Assembly (NCBI GenBank): GCA_030248295.1
Contig: JASANH010000230.1
Coordinates: forward strand, 246,832 to 310,831
Length of the DNA stretch: 64,000 bases
Direction of reading: 5' to 3'
Source: Mesodorylaimus sp. YZB2_4
Lineage: Eukaryota > Nematoda > Enoplea > Dorylaimida > Dorylaimidae
The notes beneath the pieces are model-generated. The model did no database searches, had not been told where the DNA came from, and worked only from the letters and a program-made list of their open reading frames with translations. Every line of letters starts with the position of its first letter. Positions within the stretch are counted from its first letter, which is position 1. Positions 44,670 to 56,209 of this stretch are shown in pieces. The translations under genes were made by a program, and so were the position numbers.

Positions 44670-46074
44670 CCTCCACGTGCCCTACGATCGAACCTGCTGG
44701 TAGGGTGATAGGATTTTTCGAACTGTTCCGAACCTGTTCTGGGACTTTTCCATTCTTTGCTTCAACGACTGAGTGCGCGATTAAGAGTGACATGTCACTG
44801 GATAATGGCTCGTAGTTTGCTGTGACGCAAACTGTTTGATTTGCTTAATCGTCGTCCATGCGATGTCCCCACATGAATTTTTCAGTACAAGGTGGTATGA
44901 TGACTGATTCGACTAGTGCTACATTTCGCGTTCCCGTTGGTCTACCGGTTTTGATTTAACTGCACATGTCGATGACTGCTGCACTCAGAGGCATCCTTTG
45001 TGAAAAGTCGAATTGTAATTTACCCATCTTAGCCATCATGTCTCGACCAATGATCATGGGCAAAGATAAACCATCTATGACGTAGAGAGGGTGTTTGAGT
45101 GCATGCCCCAGGACCTGAATATCAGCGATGACAATGTGGCGTGAGATAGCGGCAGTGCCATTGATTGACTTCATCGGTGCTGACTTGCATGGGCGTAAGT
45201 CGAGTGCTGGCTGGCTGTGTACGAGTGTCTGAAGCAGTGCTTTACTGATGAAGCTTTTACCCGCTCCAGTGTCCATCAGTGCTCTCGACTGAACGTCTGC
45301 GCCTACGAATTTCACTATTGGCACCGCTGCCGGAGTGAAAGTGTGTGCAAGTTCTGCTGCATGTATGTGACTGACGCAGTCTTCAGGTGTACTGCCAGGG
45401 ACCAGCCTGATTCAAGTAGAAATGGGGGGCTCAGGCACCAGCTTCAAAATGGGCTGCTAGGGCACCAGTCTGTCACCAGGTCAGATGCGCTGCTTTGGCA
45501 CCAGCCTGACCTGAATTGCAAGATGGCTGCCAGGACACCAGCTTACAGTTCCTTTCAGAGGTCCTGCCGTGGGAGCCGACTGGGTGCAAATGTTCTCTCC
45601 TCTCTCTTTCCCAAAGAAAATAATTTACACTTACCCCTCTCGGTTCAAAGGAGCGGCCCCCAAATGTAATGAAGTTGTGTGGCGACTTCAGAACTGCCTA
45701 ACCTCACTACACCAAGCTCAACACTGCTTACCGAAGGAACGGTTCCCATACGGGTGGAATCGGGACAACCCCCCGGAGACGCGGGAGTCGAGCCATAGGG
45801 TGACGACCAAGATTTATTGTCGACGGCTCAGCGCAATGAATCCGTGATACAACAATGCCGTTACACGTACGAAGTCTCTGCTATATAAACACGTCAGGAA
45901 CCATGTAAAACATCTCGAAAAACCTAAGGTCAACCAAGGAAATCCATCAGAACATATAGGCCTGCTCACTATACAAACCAGTCCTCACCACTGTCCCTGG
46001 CCAAACATCTCATCTGCATATGATGCCCGAACCAGTCCAAGTACGCCTGTTCTATCCTACCATTTACATATGAC
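44670..46074 (-). mobile_element. Truncated gypsy element: LTR, leader, protease and spacer only
   Basis: Reading the minus strand downward: a possible LTR (about 46074-45665, TG...CA limits tentative) with a TATA-like tttatatag (45889-45881), an AATAAA (45818-45813) and an end at ttaca. A primer-binding-like tttgggggccgctcc (45664-45650) follows. Next comes a leader with an imperfect minisatellite (about 45395-45545, repeated caccagc words), then protease sequence (45324-44956) and the spacer that precedes RT in such elements (ITLPAGSIVGHVEEF). RT itself is missing; the 103-base tandem array takes its place. Confidence 0.75.
44956..45324 (-). pseudogene. Retroelement aspartic protease fragment
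   Basis: Open frame of 122 residues with the retropepsin active-site motif LMDTGAGKSFIS near residue 17 and the second conserved block LPMIIGRDMMAKMG (ILGxDxL-like). These are the hallmarks of Ty3/gypsy protease. It is separated from any RT and lies in a truncated element, so it is not part of a working polyprotein here. Confidence 0.85.
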
Positions 46075-49000
46075 ATCGAGTGGCAAGAACTATTACAATT
46101 CGTGAAGGTCCCTGCACGCTTCCACTCAAATAATGTGATTGGCGGGAACCATCTAGTGACTTCTTCACACAGCAGTGCCGACGTCGTGCTGGACGAAGAG
46201 GTGGAGGTGGAGGATTCTGAACGGCTTTGTTCGCGTCGTCTTTTTGGTTGCGGTGGTATGATGAGTGGGATGACTCGATTAGGTGATTCAGACGCCAGTG
46301 ATAAAGAACGGGCGGAGCGTTTGTTTTTTCCGCGCTAGGGTAGGCGGATTGTGTGCGGGAAGTGCGCTGCTCCTCGGACGGATGGCAGGGACGTGGCTTT
46401 TCGAAGGAAACCTGACCGCTTGGAAACTGCAGAACAGCTCGCTGGATCAGAGCTGAGGCCGATTCATGGTGGGCAAATACGATAACTGCTGTGTTCGTTG
46501 GAGTGCAGCCAGTGGCGTAGATGCGGACTGACTCGACTTGTCTATAGAATGAAGCAGCCAGGTAGATGGCTTCCCGGTTGTACGAGCTGGGTACATGGGT
46601 GGCGACTACGGTGCGGTCGTCGTCGGCTGGGATGGTGATGGTGTGCTGCTGCCACAAGACAAGGAAAAGCGGATTAGGTGTCTGGTGCAGGACGGTAAGG
46701 CCTGCGGAGACGGACAGTCACGCGCATAGTGGCCTGCGCCGTGTGTTTGGCGAAGGTGATGTTGGGAAAGGAGCAGCGAAGGTGATGTTGGGAGGAGCTA
46801 GGGATGGTGCAAAGAATCATTACTCATTGTTTTCATTCTAATGTTGGTTCTAACTTGGGGTGCCCCTTCTTTGTCCTACCCCCACGCTGGTGATCGCTTG
46901 CTCTATTCCCTTTCATTTTCCCGCGAGAACCTATTGTGAATGGGACAATGCATATTTATAGATCATCTGCTGCCTTGTCAACTTGGTTGCTTTCGTAAAG
47001 TTATGACGCACATATGCCTGATGACTGACGATATAAAGATTTGATGCAAAGGCATAAAGTGGTTTATGACCTGCAGAAAACAGCCGCTTTTTCCCACAAG
47101 TGTGAATTATAGTAATGAAAGTTAAGTTACTATAAATAATTGGCATTCAAATTGTCATTCACGCACGCAGGGAGGGGAGTTTGAGGAGTTCCCAACTCCA
47201 GGTTATTCCAGACTCCAGCTTTTTTAGTTCCATTCGAGATAGTACATATATTTGTGATGGTACACAACAGTGATTTTTCGTGCACCCTCGATTGCCGAGG
47301 GATTATCGCAAAAAGCGTTTTCTTGAAAATAGTTGGGCGATATCGGCCATAGCACACCAATCTGCCAATGCTTATCGCAAATGAAGAAGGAATCGACGGC
47401 TATCGCAAAAAGTTTTTGGGATGTGACTTATACTGGGTAATTTTTCAATGCGATCCAGCTCCTGAGAATTTAGAGGTGCCCCATATCCCACGAACTGTAA
47501 AGTCTAGACAAAGTTTTGGAAGATGATTCGATATCATTGTCTGCGGCCATTTTGATAAATTCTGAATCGCGCAGATGCCAGAGGTCAGGGAGATATGGCT
47601 GATATTGCCTCAGCACCACGTTTCTATCTGTATTTCTACGGGGGAGGGTGAAACATATTTTTTTGTTGCATCACCCTACTCTCTTAGGATATTCACTTCT
47701 GTGCACAAAAAATCATCGAGTCAAAATTTTTACTCGGCGAGGTCTTGGTCGACCCCTATGAAAACCCTGTCTATCACTTTGGCGTGCAAGATGTTGTCAC
47801 AAGATCAATTTTTCTTTTGTAGCTTGATTGATTCGATGATTACATCCGGAGTATGATTGATTCGCCTTTCATTATCGCATCGCTTTTGTTGGTCACCCGA
47901 ATTGCCTTATCCCTAGCCTGTTGTATGCGCTTCAATATTCCTGAACATTTATTTAATAATTTGAACAATGCGGTAGAACATATCTGATCTGTCTTGGTAA
48001 GGAAAATAAGATTTAATTCTGATAACGTAGTATGGTTTCATAATGTGGTCGATACAGCTAGGTTCAATTGGGATTGTTGTTTTAATGCCCAATATGTATC
48101 TAAAATGGTCTCAATTGGGTGATGATTAGCATTTGAATATTTCATTCGCGCCAGATTAAAAAAGATAAGGTTTTCTGCTGTGCATGAGAAACTGTGTCTG
48201 CTGTAAGGGGCTCAAGTCGATTCAACCAGTTAGTGTGCAGAGTTAGAATATTTTTGATTAAAGTCTCTACGGTGCCAAGACAGCGATCGCTCGCCACTCG
48301 GATCATGGGGCAATTCTAGTCACTGATGGTCCAGAGTGAAGATGTGTCGACCATCAATAACCTGGGAAATAAGAGGGCATTGACGGATTTGATCTTAGAT
48401 CTTTGGTTGGGTGCCATGTTCAGAGATGGTTGATCTTGGTGCTGCGACTCATTGGCTATTGATCTTCGCTGGGATCTTAAGGCGATCTAGGCACTAATCT
48501 TTCACTTTAGGACATGTTTATTGGTGGATTGTATATGGTGCGATCAAGTACAAGCAAGAGGTGGTTAGTGCACTTATAATGCCTCTGCCCTGCCTTGGTT
48601 CATAACCAGTCTCCAGTTGACCATCACCTACTCTTTTGTCACCTGCTCCGCTGTTGCCGCGGTGGAAAATGCAAAGCGTGCTGGGCGGGTCACACAAAAA
48701 GGCTTGCGGCCATTTGCGCTTCAGTTTAATATAAAGTCGAAAAAGCAATGGTCCAAAAAAACACCGCACGGCTGCCCACTAGTGGCCGAAAATGGTGGAA
48801 GAGCAGCTAGGAACTGCAGAACAGCGTAAACCACAGATCGCTTTGTAGTTGCGGTCAGGTGATAACTTTTCACAACACAACACTGCAGTCACGGAATTAT
48901 TCCTACAATTCCTAATATCCGTCTAAATGATTCATTAAACCTATATACGTCCCATTTCGTCGAATTTGTTCTAAAATCAACTTTATACCTACATATGCCC

Positions 49001-49500
49001 GCATAGCAGCTTTGTGTTCTTGGGTGGGACACCAAGCTGATTGTGAAATGACTTAGGACTGTCCTAAAATTTAGGACATGCCTTGGGTTTCAGAATTGTA
49101 AAACTGCCCTCAGATCTCCACGCAGGAAGGCGGGAGCTTGACAATTTTTTCGCCAACATTTCACTAAATTTACTTTCTTTTCTTTTTTTCGGTCAGAATT
49201 TCTATTTCTAAAAATCTCGCTCTTATACTGCTCTGTACTCCCCGAGCCAACTGCCCTAGCCCTAGCCCCACCCCCCAAACGGCAATGGTCACAACACCAG
49301 CTAGAGAAGGAACGGGTTGGAAGTCCCGTAGGGAACCAAGAAAATTTGACAACAACCTTTACTCGTACTTCGACAGTTTTTTAAACATGCTTATCTTCAC
49401 ACGTCACTGTCACTGTCTTTACTGTAGGACATGATTCCTCAAATGAGTGGCATTGGATCTACTGTAGAGATAAGACAATACTTTCGGCTAACTGCCCTAC
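46075..49500. other. No gene seen
   Basis: About 3.4 kb without a supportable gene. The 197-codon minus-strand frame 46064-46657 has no motif I recognise and begins in the possible LTR. The G/T-rich opposite strand may make it open by chance. Confidence 0.4.
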
Positions 49501-49509
49501 CCGTCTTTT

Positions 49510-49690
49510 ACTGTCCTGCTAGTCGATGCGAAAAAGCAGCTCCCGCGTCCTGAAGCCTCATAACTTTAGATGCCTTGAAAATGGCATTTCGAAGAGCTTT
49601 TTCAAAGGCCTCTTTGCGCTTAATTTTTGACCGAAAACCCTCAGTAAGCCATGAAGGACGTTCTTGCACTCAAATATACTGGCCAGGTCC
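49510..49690 (-). mobile_element. Possible LINE linker fragment
   Basis: Minus-strand translation gives PSWLTEGFRSKIKRKEAFEKA and RNAIFKASKVMRL, reminiscent of the 'W.t..i...ikrr...' linker between endonuclease and RT of non-LTR elements. It is short and unsupported by flanking domains. Confidence 0.25.
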
Positions 49691-49902
49691 GATGAGTGAG
49701 GTCATTGTGGAAACCATTGAATCTCGAAAACGCTAGCGATAGAAGATCAAGCAGACACGCTATTGCTAAGCTTACAAAGAGCATAGCGATTATGCTTCAA
49801 ACTAGACATCCCTGAAAAAATCTGCTGAAGAATAATTGATTTTTTGATTACTTCTTCTTCCGGAATAAATTTTTGAAGGATTTTTTAATTTTCGCATAAA
49901 AT

Positions 49903-50841
49903 ATGGAATTATTACTAGCCGACCAAGCCCTCTTTTCCTCCTGCCTTATCACTGGTACGCTCGGCCTGGCTCTTAATTTATTTTTGATTACCGTAGTGAT
50001 TAGAAAGAAAGAGTTGCGTCAAGCAGAATATATGATATTTATACTGAATCGATCCCTGGTCGATGTAGTTTACTCTTTGCACGCAGTCTCGCTTCAACCC
50101 TTGGGCATACTCTATTGGATAGAGCAGCCCGCTTATTGCTCTGTGGCAGGCGGCATAGCCAATTCCCTCATCCTAATGATGATCATGCTGGAACCGACCC
50201 TGGCCTTGAATCGGTACATCGCCATCTGCCAGGGCCATCTGTATGAAAGGATTTATAGACAGCGGAACGTGTACGCTATGTGCGTATTGGTCTGGGTGCT
50301 AGGAGCAGGTTTCACAATACCGCACGTGGTCAAAGGATCCTTGGGAAAAGTACCAGGTTATATTTGTGGGATAAAAATTCTACGAGATTCAATTGTGGTA
50401 TTATTTCTTTCAGACTACCCAGTCTTCATTCTTAGCTATACTCTAGTATGCTATTGCTATTTCAAAATTTATCTTGTCCTAAAAAGGCACCAGGAACAAA
50501 TTGCAACCACGATCATTGGTCAATCGCAGTTGCAAGATGATAAAGAATTGCTGAGGTATATCGGAGCAGTGGCCATCGTCCCTCTGGTCATCGAATCGCC
50601 ACTGGTCATCGCAGCCATATTTCGAATGTATGATCCAACCATGGTGTCAGATGTGCTCATGTTCTTTACAACATTACTTTACATCCTGTGCTCAGTGATC
50701 AGCCCGATTTTGACAGTGTTGATGGTTAAACCTATCCGAAGGGAGGCCAAGATTGTCATGAAGAAGATGACCAAGGTACAGGCTTCAACACCCGTCGTGC
50801 AATTACATCTTGGCAGTCAAGGTTCCGCTGGTGGCTTCTAG
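49903..50841 (+). CDS. Rhodopsin-like (class A) G protein-coupled receptor, intronless
   Basis: 312 residues with seven predicted membrane segments. TM1 carries the conserved Asn (GLALNLFLI) and TM2 an Asp in LNRSLVDVV. TM3 begins with the disulfide Cys (AYCSVAGG) and ends with NRY (LALNRYIAIC) in place of DRY/ERY. The second extracellular loop has the partner Cys (GYICGIK). TM7 reads SPILTV in place of NPxxY, and TM6 lacks the CWxP motif but keeps a Pro. The N-terminus is only about 13 residues long, as in many peptide- or chemoreceptor-type invertebrate receptors. The ligand cannot be inferred. The start ATG follows cgcataaaat. A possible intron at 50350-50413 was checked and would cause a stop. 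Confidence 0.85.
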   Translation: MELLLADQALFSSCLITGTLGLALNLFLITVVIRKKELRQAEYMIFILNRSLVDVVYSLHAVSLQPLGILYWIEQPAYCSVAGGIANSLILMMIMLEPTLALNRYIAICQGHLYERIYRQRNVYAMCVLVWVLGAGFTIPHVVKGSLGKVPGYICGIKILRDSIVVLFLSDYPVFILSYTLVCYCYFKIYLVLKRHQEQIATTIIGQSQLQDDKELLRYIGAVAIVPLVIESPLVIAAIFRMYDPTMVSDVLMFFTTLLYILCSVISPILTVLMVKPIRREAKIVMKKMTKVQASTPVVQLHLGSQGSAGGF

Positions 50842-52080
50842 ATTGGGTGAGGCCCCTTTTTTTAAGCGGGTTAGAAATACGTGTTCGTTAAAAGTGCCCC
50901 TACATGGTAAAAAACCTTCGAGATATGAACTTGTCAACAAATTAAAATGTTACTCATCATTTATTACTTTTTTAAATGTTTTGGTTGTTGGCCAGCAGTC
51001 AAACCTTCTTAGCAAGATTGTGCGGGACCAGCACCCACAGCTCATCTGTGCGTCTCTACTAGGAGGACGCCGACTTCCTCAAAAGATGTCTTGTTTAACC
51101 AAAAGCCGTAAATTGACAAGTTCTTCAAAAAAACGGCCCTGGTTGAGACAAAAGAAACAAATAAAAATGGGATAAATGGAGTATAAATATGATCAAGAAT
51201 GCGACGGATTATCGATTTGATACCCTTTCGCAACAGTGCTGAAATAAAAATCGTTGACTGTACTCACGATTTTTTGTAGATCACGAGATAACGCCGACTT
51301 TGCAGGGCCATGAGCATCGCCGACACGTGAGCATAAATCCTCCACCAGCAAGATGTCGAAAAGCCAGAAGCAGCTGCAGTTGGCGATCAAACCATGTTCA
51401 TACCTGTTCGTGCCGAAGGCGTTTTCCGATGTTCCTAGCTGTGGTTTGTGGGTGAGGAAAGTTGGGCGTGGTTTGGTTGTGGAGTTTATTAGCACACGTA
51501 TTTTGCAAGGAATGTACTCTGGTTCAGTCATTGGCAATCAGATAAAAGACGCTGTTCAGTACGCAGTGTCTTGCTGTTACAGTCGCGGGAAGGGCTGATG
51601 GTCGGGGTGCTTCCCAGGGAGATCATGGCTTGGCGATAGTTTGGCTGGAGTTTTGGACGGGCTGCCAACAGTGAGCGGATTTGTAGCCGTTGAAACAGTA
51701 TTATATTTGAGTATATTATTCTTGGATTAAGTGTCAACAACATGCATTATTTGAGAGTCGAGGGAGTGTAGGCGCAGAATACAGTGGGAGGAAAGTGACT
51801 GTGATCACGCATACTCCAGCTAACTAAAGTCAAATTCGTGGCCCATAATAACTCTGCCCATAATGGCTATGCGGCTACTGCACTTGCCCGCGTTCCTATT
51901 GGGGTTAAGGCTGGCGAGGCTGCCTAAAGTTCTGGAAAATCGGTTCTTGAATTATTCGGTCAGTGCCTCAGGTCCTTCTTTATTCATTCGCCAAAAAATA
52001 GTTTGCTTGCGTACAGCACTCATGTTTTGACCCTTGTAACCGGTATCCTCGTATCGTAGTACGGGACTGCCGGGCGATGG
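50842..52080. other. No gene seen
   Basis: 3' flank of the receptor gene and sequence up to the solo LTR. No supported exon or repeat. Confidence 0.4.
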
Positions 52081-52391
52081 TGTAAGGGGTGAGGTACAGT
52101 ATGAGCACAATCACGCAGCCTGAGTGTCGACGTTAGTTTATTCTACCAAAGCCACTACGCCAAGACTATCAAGACTCAGGCAGAGTGGGGTCGGCCACAC
52201 TCGCCGGTCGGAAGGAATATCATCATCTGACGGGGGGCCGATTGAGGAGGGCCTTTATATAGGAGATCCTCGTCCAGGAACTAGTCGTGCCAATCTCTCA
52301 GAACTAGGAAAACCATTCGGGCGCGACCTTTCGGTCTCACTCTGGCCCTGACAGGGAGGATAACAAACAGCCTGTGCATCTGGTGCACACA
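52081..52391 (-). mobile_element. Solo LTR related to the 56 kb gypsy element
   Basis: The minus strand aligns block by block with the LTR at 55940-56252: tgtg/gcac start, cctccctg, cagggcc, ggttttccta, gactagttcctggac, cctatataaagg, ggcgtagtgg, aataaact, ggctgcgtg and the cttaca end. Lengths are nearly equal (311 versus 313). No internal element sequence adjoins it. GATG occurs one base outside both ends and may be a 4-base target duplication. A TATA box (52262-52253, minus) and an AATAAA (52142-52137, minus) are kept. Confidence 0.8.
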
Positions 52392-52695
52392 AGATGTATT
52401 ATGATGCGCCCTTGATGCGGCCATGCGAACGGGGATGTGCCCATTCCTCCACTGTGTGTATAGCGCAGCATAATTATACTCTAGGACAGTCAAGACACAG
52501 GCCCGCAGTGGAGACAGTGCAGTGCTTGTGCAGACAATCTTTCATGAACTACGAGGGAGGCCTGCTAAAGAGTGGAGACTAGAAAGATCCCTGAAGCCGA
52601 TGGTGAGTGAATACACAAGAATTCTTCGACAAGGTGGTAAGGTCCAGCGAAAAGTCTCTTCCTACTCCACGCGGTGGCCTAGCACAGTTCTCACA

Positions 52696-55640
52696 TTAAG
52701 CTATATCCACATCTAAAGTGGTGCAAATCATGGGTTTCATGGCTGCTTCATCTTTTCCCTTCATTGACTTGAGTGGTCTCGTCTCGTTCTCATGGGTCAA
52801 CTGTAAACCAATACCTATGCGCAAGCTTTCTCAGCTGTTCGTATTTAACATACAGCCTACCTGTGTGACGAGCTCCTCTTCTTTGGTCCCTCTGCTCATT
52901 GAGAACTGGGTCTGCTTGAAGGTCACGAACTTGCTGTAGACTGACCAGACGAGTGAAGCTTCAAGATGGCGCGGGTTGGTCTTGCTTAAAACGTCTCTCA
53001 TGGCTTGCACTGAGTGGACACCAAGTGTTACTGACCTGTCAGCAAGCTGACTGGAATGCCGACCAGGAAGACGAGGATAATGGCCAGCAGGCCGTACGTC
53101 ACGTAGGACAGTTTGTAGATGTAGTTGACGCCAGTCCTGCAACTTGGAGAAGTTTGTATGCGGCTCTCAGGTCGCCCCCACCCCCACATGACCCGAGCCC
53201 CTTACAAATTCACATCAGTAATTATATTCGAATGCACTGAAATATTAGCAGCTGCTGCCAACTGTTGGACCAGTTCTGATTCGGATGCGCCATTGCCGAT
53301 TGGAAAACTGGAATTGGCGAGGCCACCAAACACGCCCGCGGCCTTCATTGTTTCTAGCCCGCAGCCAGCAATCGTCCTGGGCAAACTGGACCGATAGGGA
53401 CGGAGTACCTGGGCCCCGACGCATATCCAAACCGTTATGATGGCGGACACGGACACACCAGCCAGGGCCCCCTGCAAACCAGGACGACATGTCAAGGGTG
53501 CTGGCACTGGCCAGAGACCGGCTTACATATTTGTTACCCCAGGGGAAGAGGATGCCAAACAGAAAAAGGCCAGACAAGGGGCCTCCAATTGTGAACATCA
53601 CGTTGATGGCTGCCTGGAAAAAAGGATAGCAGGTTCTATGCTGACACTTCTACCAGAATGACATGCTTTTTATTACTTGAAACATGCCATAAAAAAATTG
53701 AGTTTGGCATGCCAGACAGACCGAAATGACACCAAAACCACAGGCTGAAAATAAAAGCCACGGCAAACGCCAGTAATTGCAAGGTAGATTTTTTTTCTTT
53801 TCCTTCAGAACTTTACTCGACTACGCATTATCACCAGCTGCGATACCATCATTTGGGCAGGCTGACAAGAAGCAGTTTTTAAAGCGAAAGTCCAAACAAC
53901 CTGGTCATGACGTTTTTGCGACTAATTACGCGAGCCCGATGTTCATGAGTAGATAAAATCAAATGAGGGCGCACGTTTCGAAGAATTTTCTCGGCTCCAT
54001 AATTGAGTGTGTCCAATAATGGAGCATGGCTGACAAGCACGGACACGAAATCGCCTTCGTTAGCATTCGGAGTTATGATCCCCACTTGCCTGTACTCGCT
54101 GGACATGACGCTGACCTGGGTGAATTTGAGGGAGCGGAAAAAGATGTACTGTAATTCAGCTGCAATTTTGCCGTATCGAAATGACGATTGAATCGTCGTT
54201 GGGCTGTGTCAGAGAAACGATCAGCACCCTCGCCCCCCACGTCGTTATCACCAGGAATGTAAAGCACCAAATATGGTTTATGAATCGGGAATACTTTCCG
54301 AAAACGCTTTGCAGTCGTTAAATATTCGTCGTTTGTGGCCGTATTTCCTTCGTCGAATAAATCGCCCAAAAATATGATCATATCGGGATTATGGTGCTTA
54401 ATGGCTTGAGCATACGTTCGTGATAAGTAGGTATCAGCATTGTAACGTGCTATCGAGCCGAAAATTCCAGGCAAGTCATTTCGATAACCAATCAGCTGCG
54501 GGTCCGCTACAATCAGCAACTTCATATATCGACTGGTCTTTTCAATCGGTTCTAAATGCAGCCACGAACGAGTGAGCAATTGATGCGCTATAAGTTCATA
54601 ATAAATCGGTATCGCCAGGAAACTTAATAAAACCGAATAAATTATAGGCGCACGAGTGAGTCGGCCGAAACGAAAAAAGTAATTGTCGCAGCCGTTGTTC
54701 TTTTTTTGTTCGTTATTACGAAGAAAAATTTCTGAAAGAAGACCCCTCGCAGAGAACCACCAATTGCAAGTTAGATGCTATCTATAGGACTGACAAGAGC
54801 TGGGGCACTGACTTGTAAGACGCTGAGGGCCTCCTCAAGGACAACATACTGTGGAAACATTGAGAGCAACAAAGCAGTGAAAAAAGTAAGATTTCTTTGG
54901 AAACTACATGTTTTATGTGAGGCCATGATCAACTTACTCATAAGGCGCAGACAAACTTCAGCATTTTTCAGTCTACAAAGTCGCGTCTTGTTATGATGAG
55001 AAATTGAAAACATTTTTTGTACAGCTGTTTTTTCATTTAAACCAAACTGTTGAGGCCAACTACAGAGGTTGCAAGAGCCGTTTTTTCCGTGCACTTTGGC
55101 ACCTCAACCTGAGACTTATCCTGAAACCTGATCTGGCCGCATAAGTTAACAATTTCTTCTGCTTTCACGATTACACCGCCAACGATTCGTGGGTAAGACG
55201 CTGCATCAAAAATCGGGCCACAATATTCCACTTTTACTCACCCAAGGCTTTGTTGAATTTAAGTTAAGAGCTCTACTCCCTTTCCATCCCTTCGCAACTG
55301 TTGGTTTCAGGAAATCATGCCAAACGACAGCCGCCATAGAATTGAGGCCACTGGAGACGCTGCTGAGTGTGCCGCTGACCAAGCAGGACACAAACAGGCC
55401 GGGCAGTCCTCGCACATGTCCCAGCACGTCCATGGTGAAGTAAGGGAGCAGCTGGAAGTGACAAAGCCTTATTTCGAGGGATATTATCCGCCAGCGCTAC
55501 GGGCACTCACCTGATCTCGGTCATTGATCATCTTAAATAAAAGTGGGTCGCACTCAGCATAATAGGCGTACATGATCAATCCAGCCACAACAACCAGTGG
55601 CAAGATGGTCAAAATGCCCGGCAGGACAAGCAAGAGTGAC
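52696..55640 (-). CDS. SLC5-family sodium:solute symporter, 3' exons
   Basis: Exons read on the minus strand are 55640-55511, 55451-55242, 54848-54813, 53613-53527, 53471-53206, 53136-53036, 52940-52861 and 52800-52696. All splice sites are GT-AG and phases agree where adjacent. Hallmarks are AGLIMYAYYAECDPL, LLPYFTMDVLG, the core GLPGLFVSCLVSGTLSSVSS with GLNSMAAVVWHDFLKP, FTIGGPLSGLFLFGILFPWG and NYIYKLSYVTYGLLAI, followed by a charged cytosolic tail. The order and sequence fit SLC5 transporters of the multivitamin/iodide-like branch, which couple solute uptake to sodium at the plasma membrane. One exon (the membrane segment after DFLKP) was not located with confidence between 55242 and 54848. 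The first two thirds of the gene lie upstream, beyond or interrupted by the gypsy element at 55940. Confidence 0.85.
53879..54777 (-). CDS. MPPE1/PGAP5-like metallophosphoesterase with one frameshift
   Basis: On the minus strand an open frame from 54777 gives a hydrophobic segment (IIYSVLLSFLAIPIYYELI) and then a calcineurin-like phosphoesterase domain. Metal-site motifs are LIVADPQLIG, IFLGDLFDEG, IPGDNDVGGEG and LILSTHEHRARV. This order matches the Cdc1/Ted1/PGAP5 group, which remodels GPI-anchor glycans in the secretory pathway. The first in-frame ATG is 54525, after the membrane segment, so an upstream exon may supply the start. The frame shifts once near 54180, where one more T in cattt would join RRFNRHF to RYGKIAAEL. 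This could be an assembly error or inactivation. The C-terminus after RARV is short for the family. The gene sits within an intron of the SLC5 gene on the same strand. Confidence 0.75.
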
Positions 55641-55939
55641 CTGAAAGGACTCAGGGACTAGACTATCACTCGAGTGCTGCCCGTCCCCAAGTAACATTCT
55701 AGCTTTCTTGAGTGAGTTGAGGCTGGTATATCTCTGCAGGCGCCGCGAGGCGGAGGAACGGAAACGGCAGGAAGAGAGGCGATTGGAGCAGCACAAGATG
55801 ATGCTGGAACAGATGAAGGCTTTGACTGTTTGATTCGGTCACCGCCACAGACTGGTAGTTCGCAGCCTAGTCAAACGCCTGAGGTGTCCCCGTGTAATAG
55901 GTGCCTTCAGTGGTTATCCTATTTGCATAAGACATCTAG
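55641..55939. other. Intronic or element-flanking sequence
   Basis: No further SLC5 exon found. On the plus strand 55733-55832 encodes a charged heptad-like peptide (EERKRQEERRLEQHKMMLEQ) ending in a stop. It might be a gag or coiled-coil gene scrap; no splice or element context supports it. Confidence 0.35.
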
Positions 55940-56073
55940 TGTGCACACGAGGCACAGACTATTTGTCTCCCTCCTCCCTGTTCAGGGCCGAGCGAGGCCA
56001 AGAGGCTGAGCTGACTGGTTTTCCTAACATGCGAGGGATTGATAGGACTAGTTCCTGGACCCCGAGCACCGCC

Positions 56074-56080
56074 TATATAA
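56074..56080 (+). promoter_or_regulatory. LTR TATA box
   Basis: gcctatataaaggc is conserved between this LTR and the solo LTR and lies in the first half of the repeat, as expected for the RNA polymerase II promoter that drives the element. Confidence 0.7.
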
Positions 56081-56203
56081 AGGCTCTGCTCCTGGCCTGG
56101 CGAGATCAGTTCGATCAGTGAGACTCCTCGACGACCTGACGATTGTAGCCGGCTCTTCCGATCCTGCGTGAGTCCCCCCTGGTCCGGCGTAGTGGACGCT
56201 AAC

Positions 56204-56209
56204 AATAAA
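56204..56209 (+). terminator. LTR polyadenylation signal
   Basis: AATAAA within aacaataaactattcc, about 125 bases after the TATA box and also conserved in the solo LTR. It would end transcripts in the 3' LTR. Confidence 0.6.

Noticed and set aside
46064..46657. 197-codon minus-strand frame near the truncated gypsy element
   Set aside because: No recognisable domain, starts outside and ends in the possible LTR, and the complementary strand is G/T-rich, so openness may be chance.
50350..50413. Possible 64-base intron in the GPCR gene
   Set aside because: Splicing would shift the frame and introduce a stop after about ten codons, whereas reading through preserves the loop cysteine and TM5.
55733..55832. 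Charged coiled-coil peptide as an extra exon
   Set aside because: Short, ends in a stop, no clear donor or partner exon, and on the strand opposite to the SLC5 gene.
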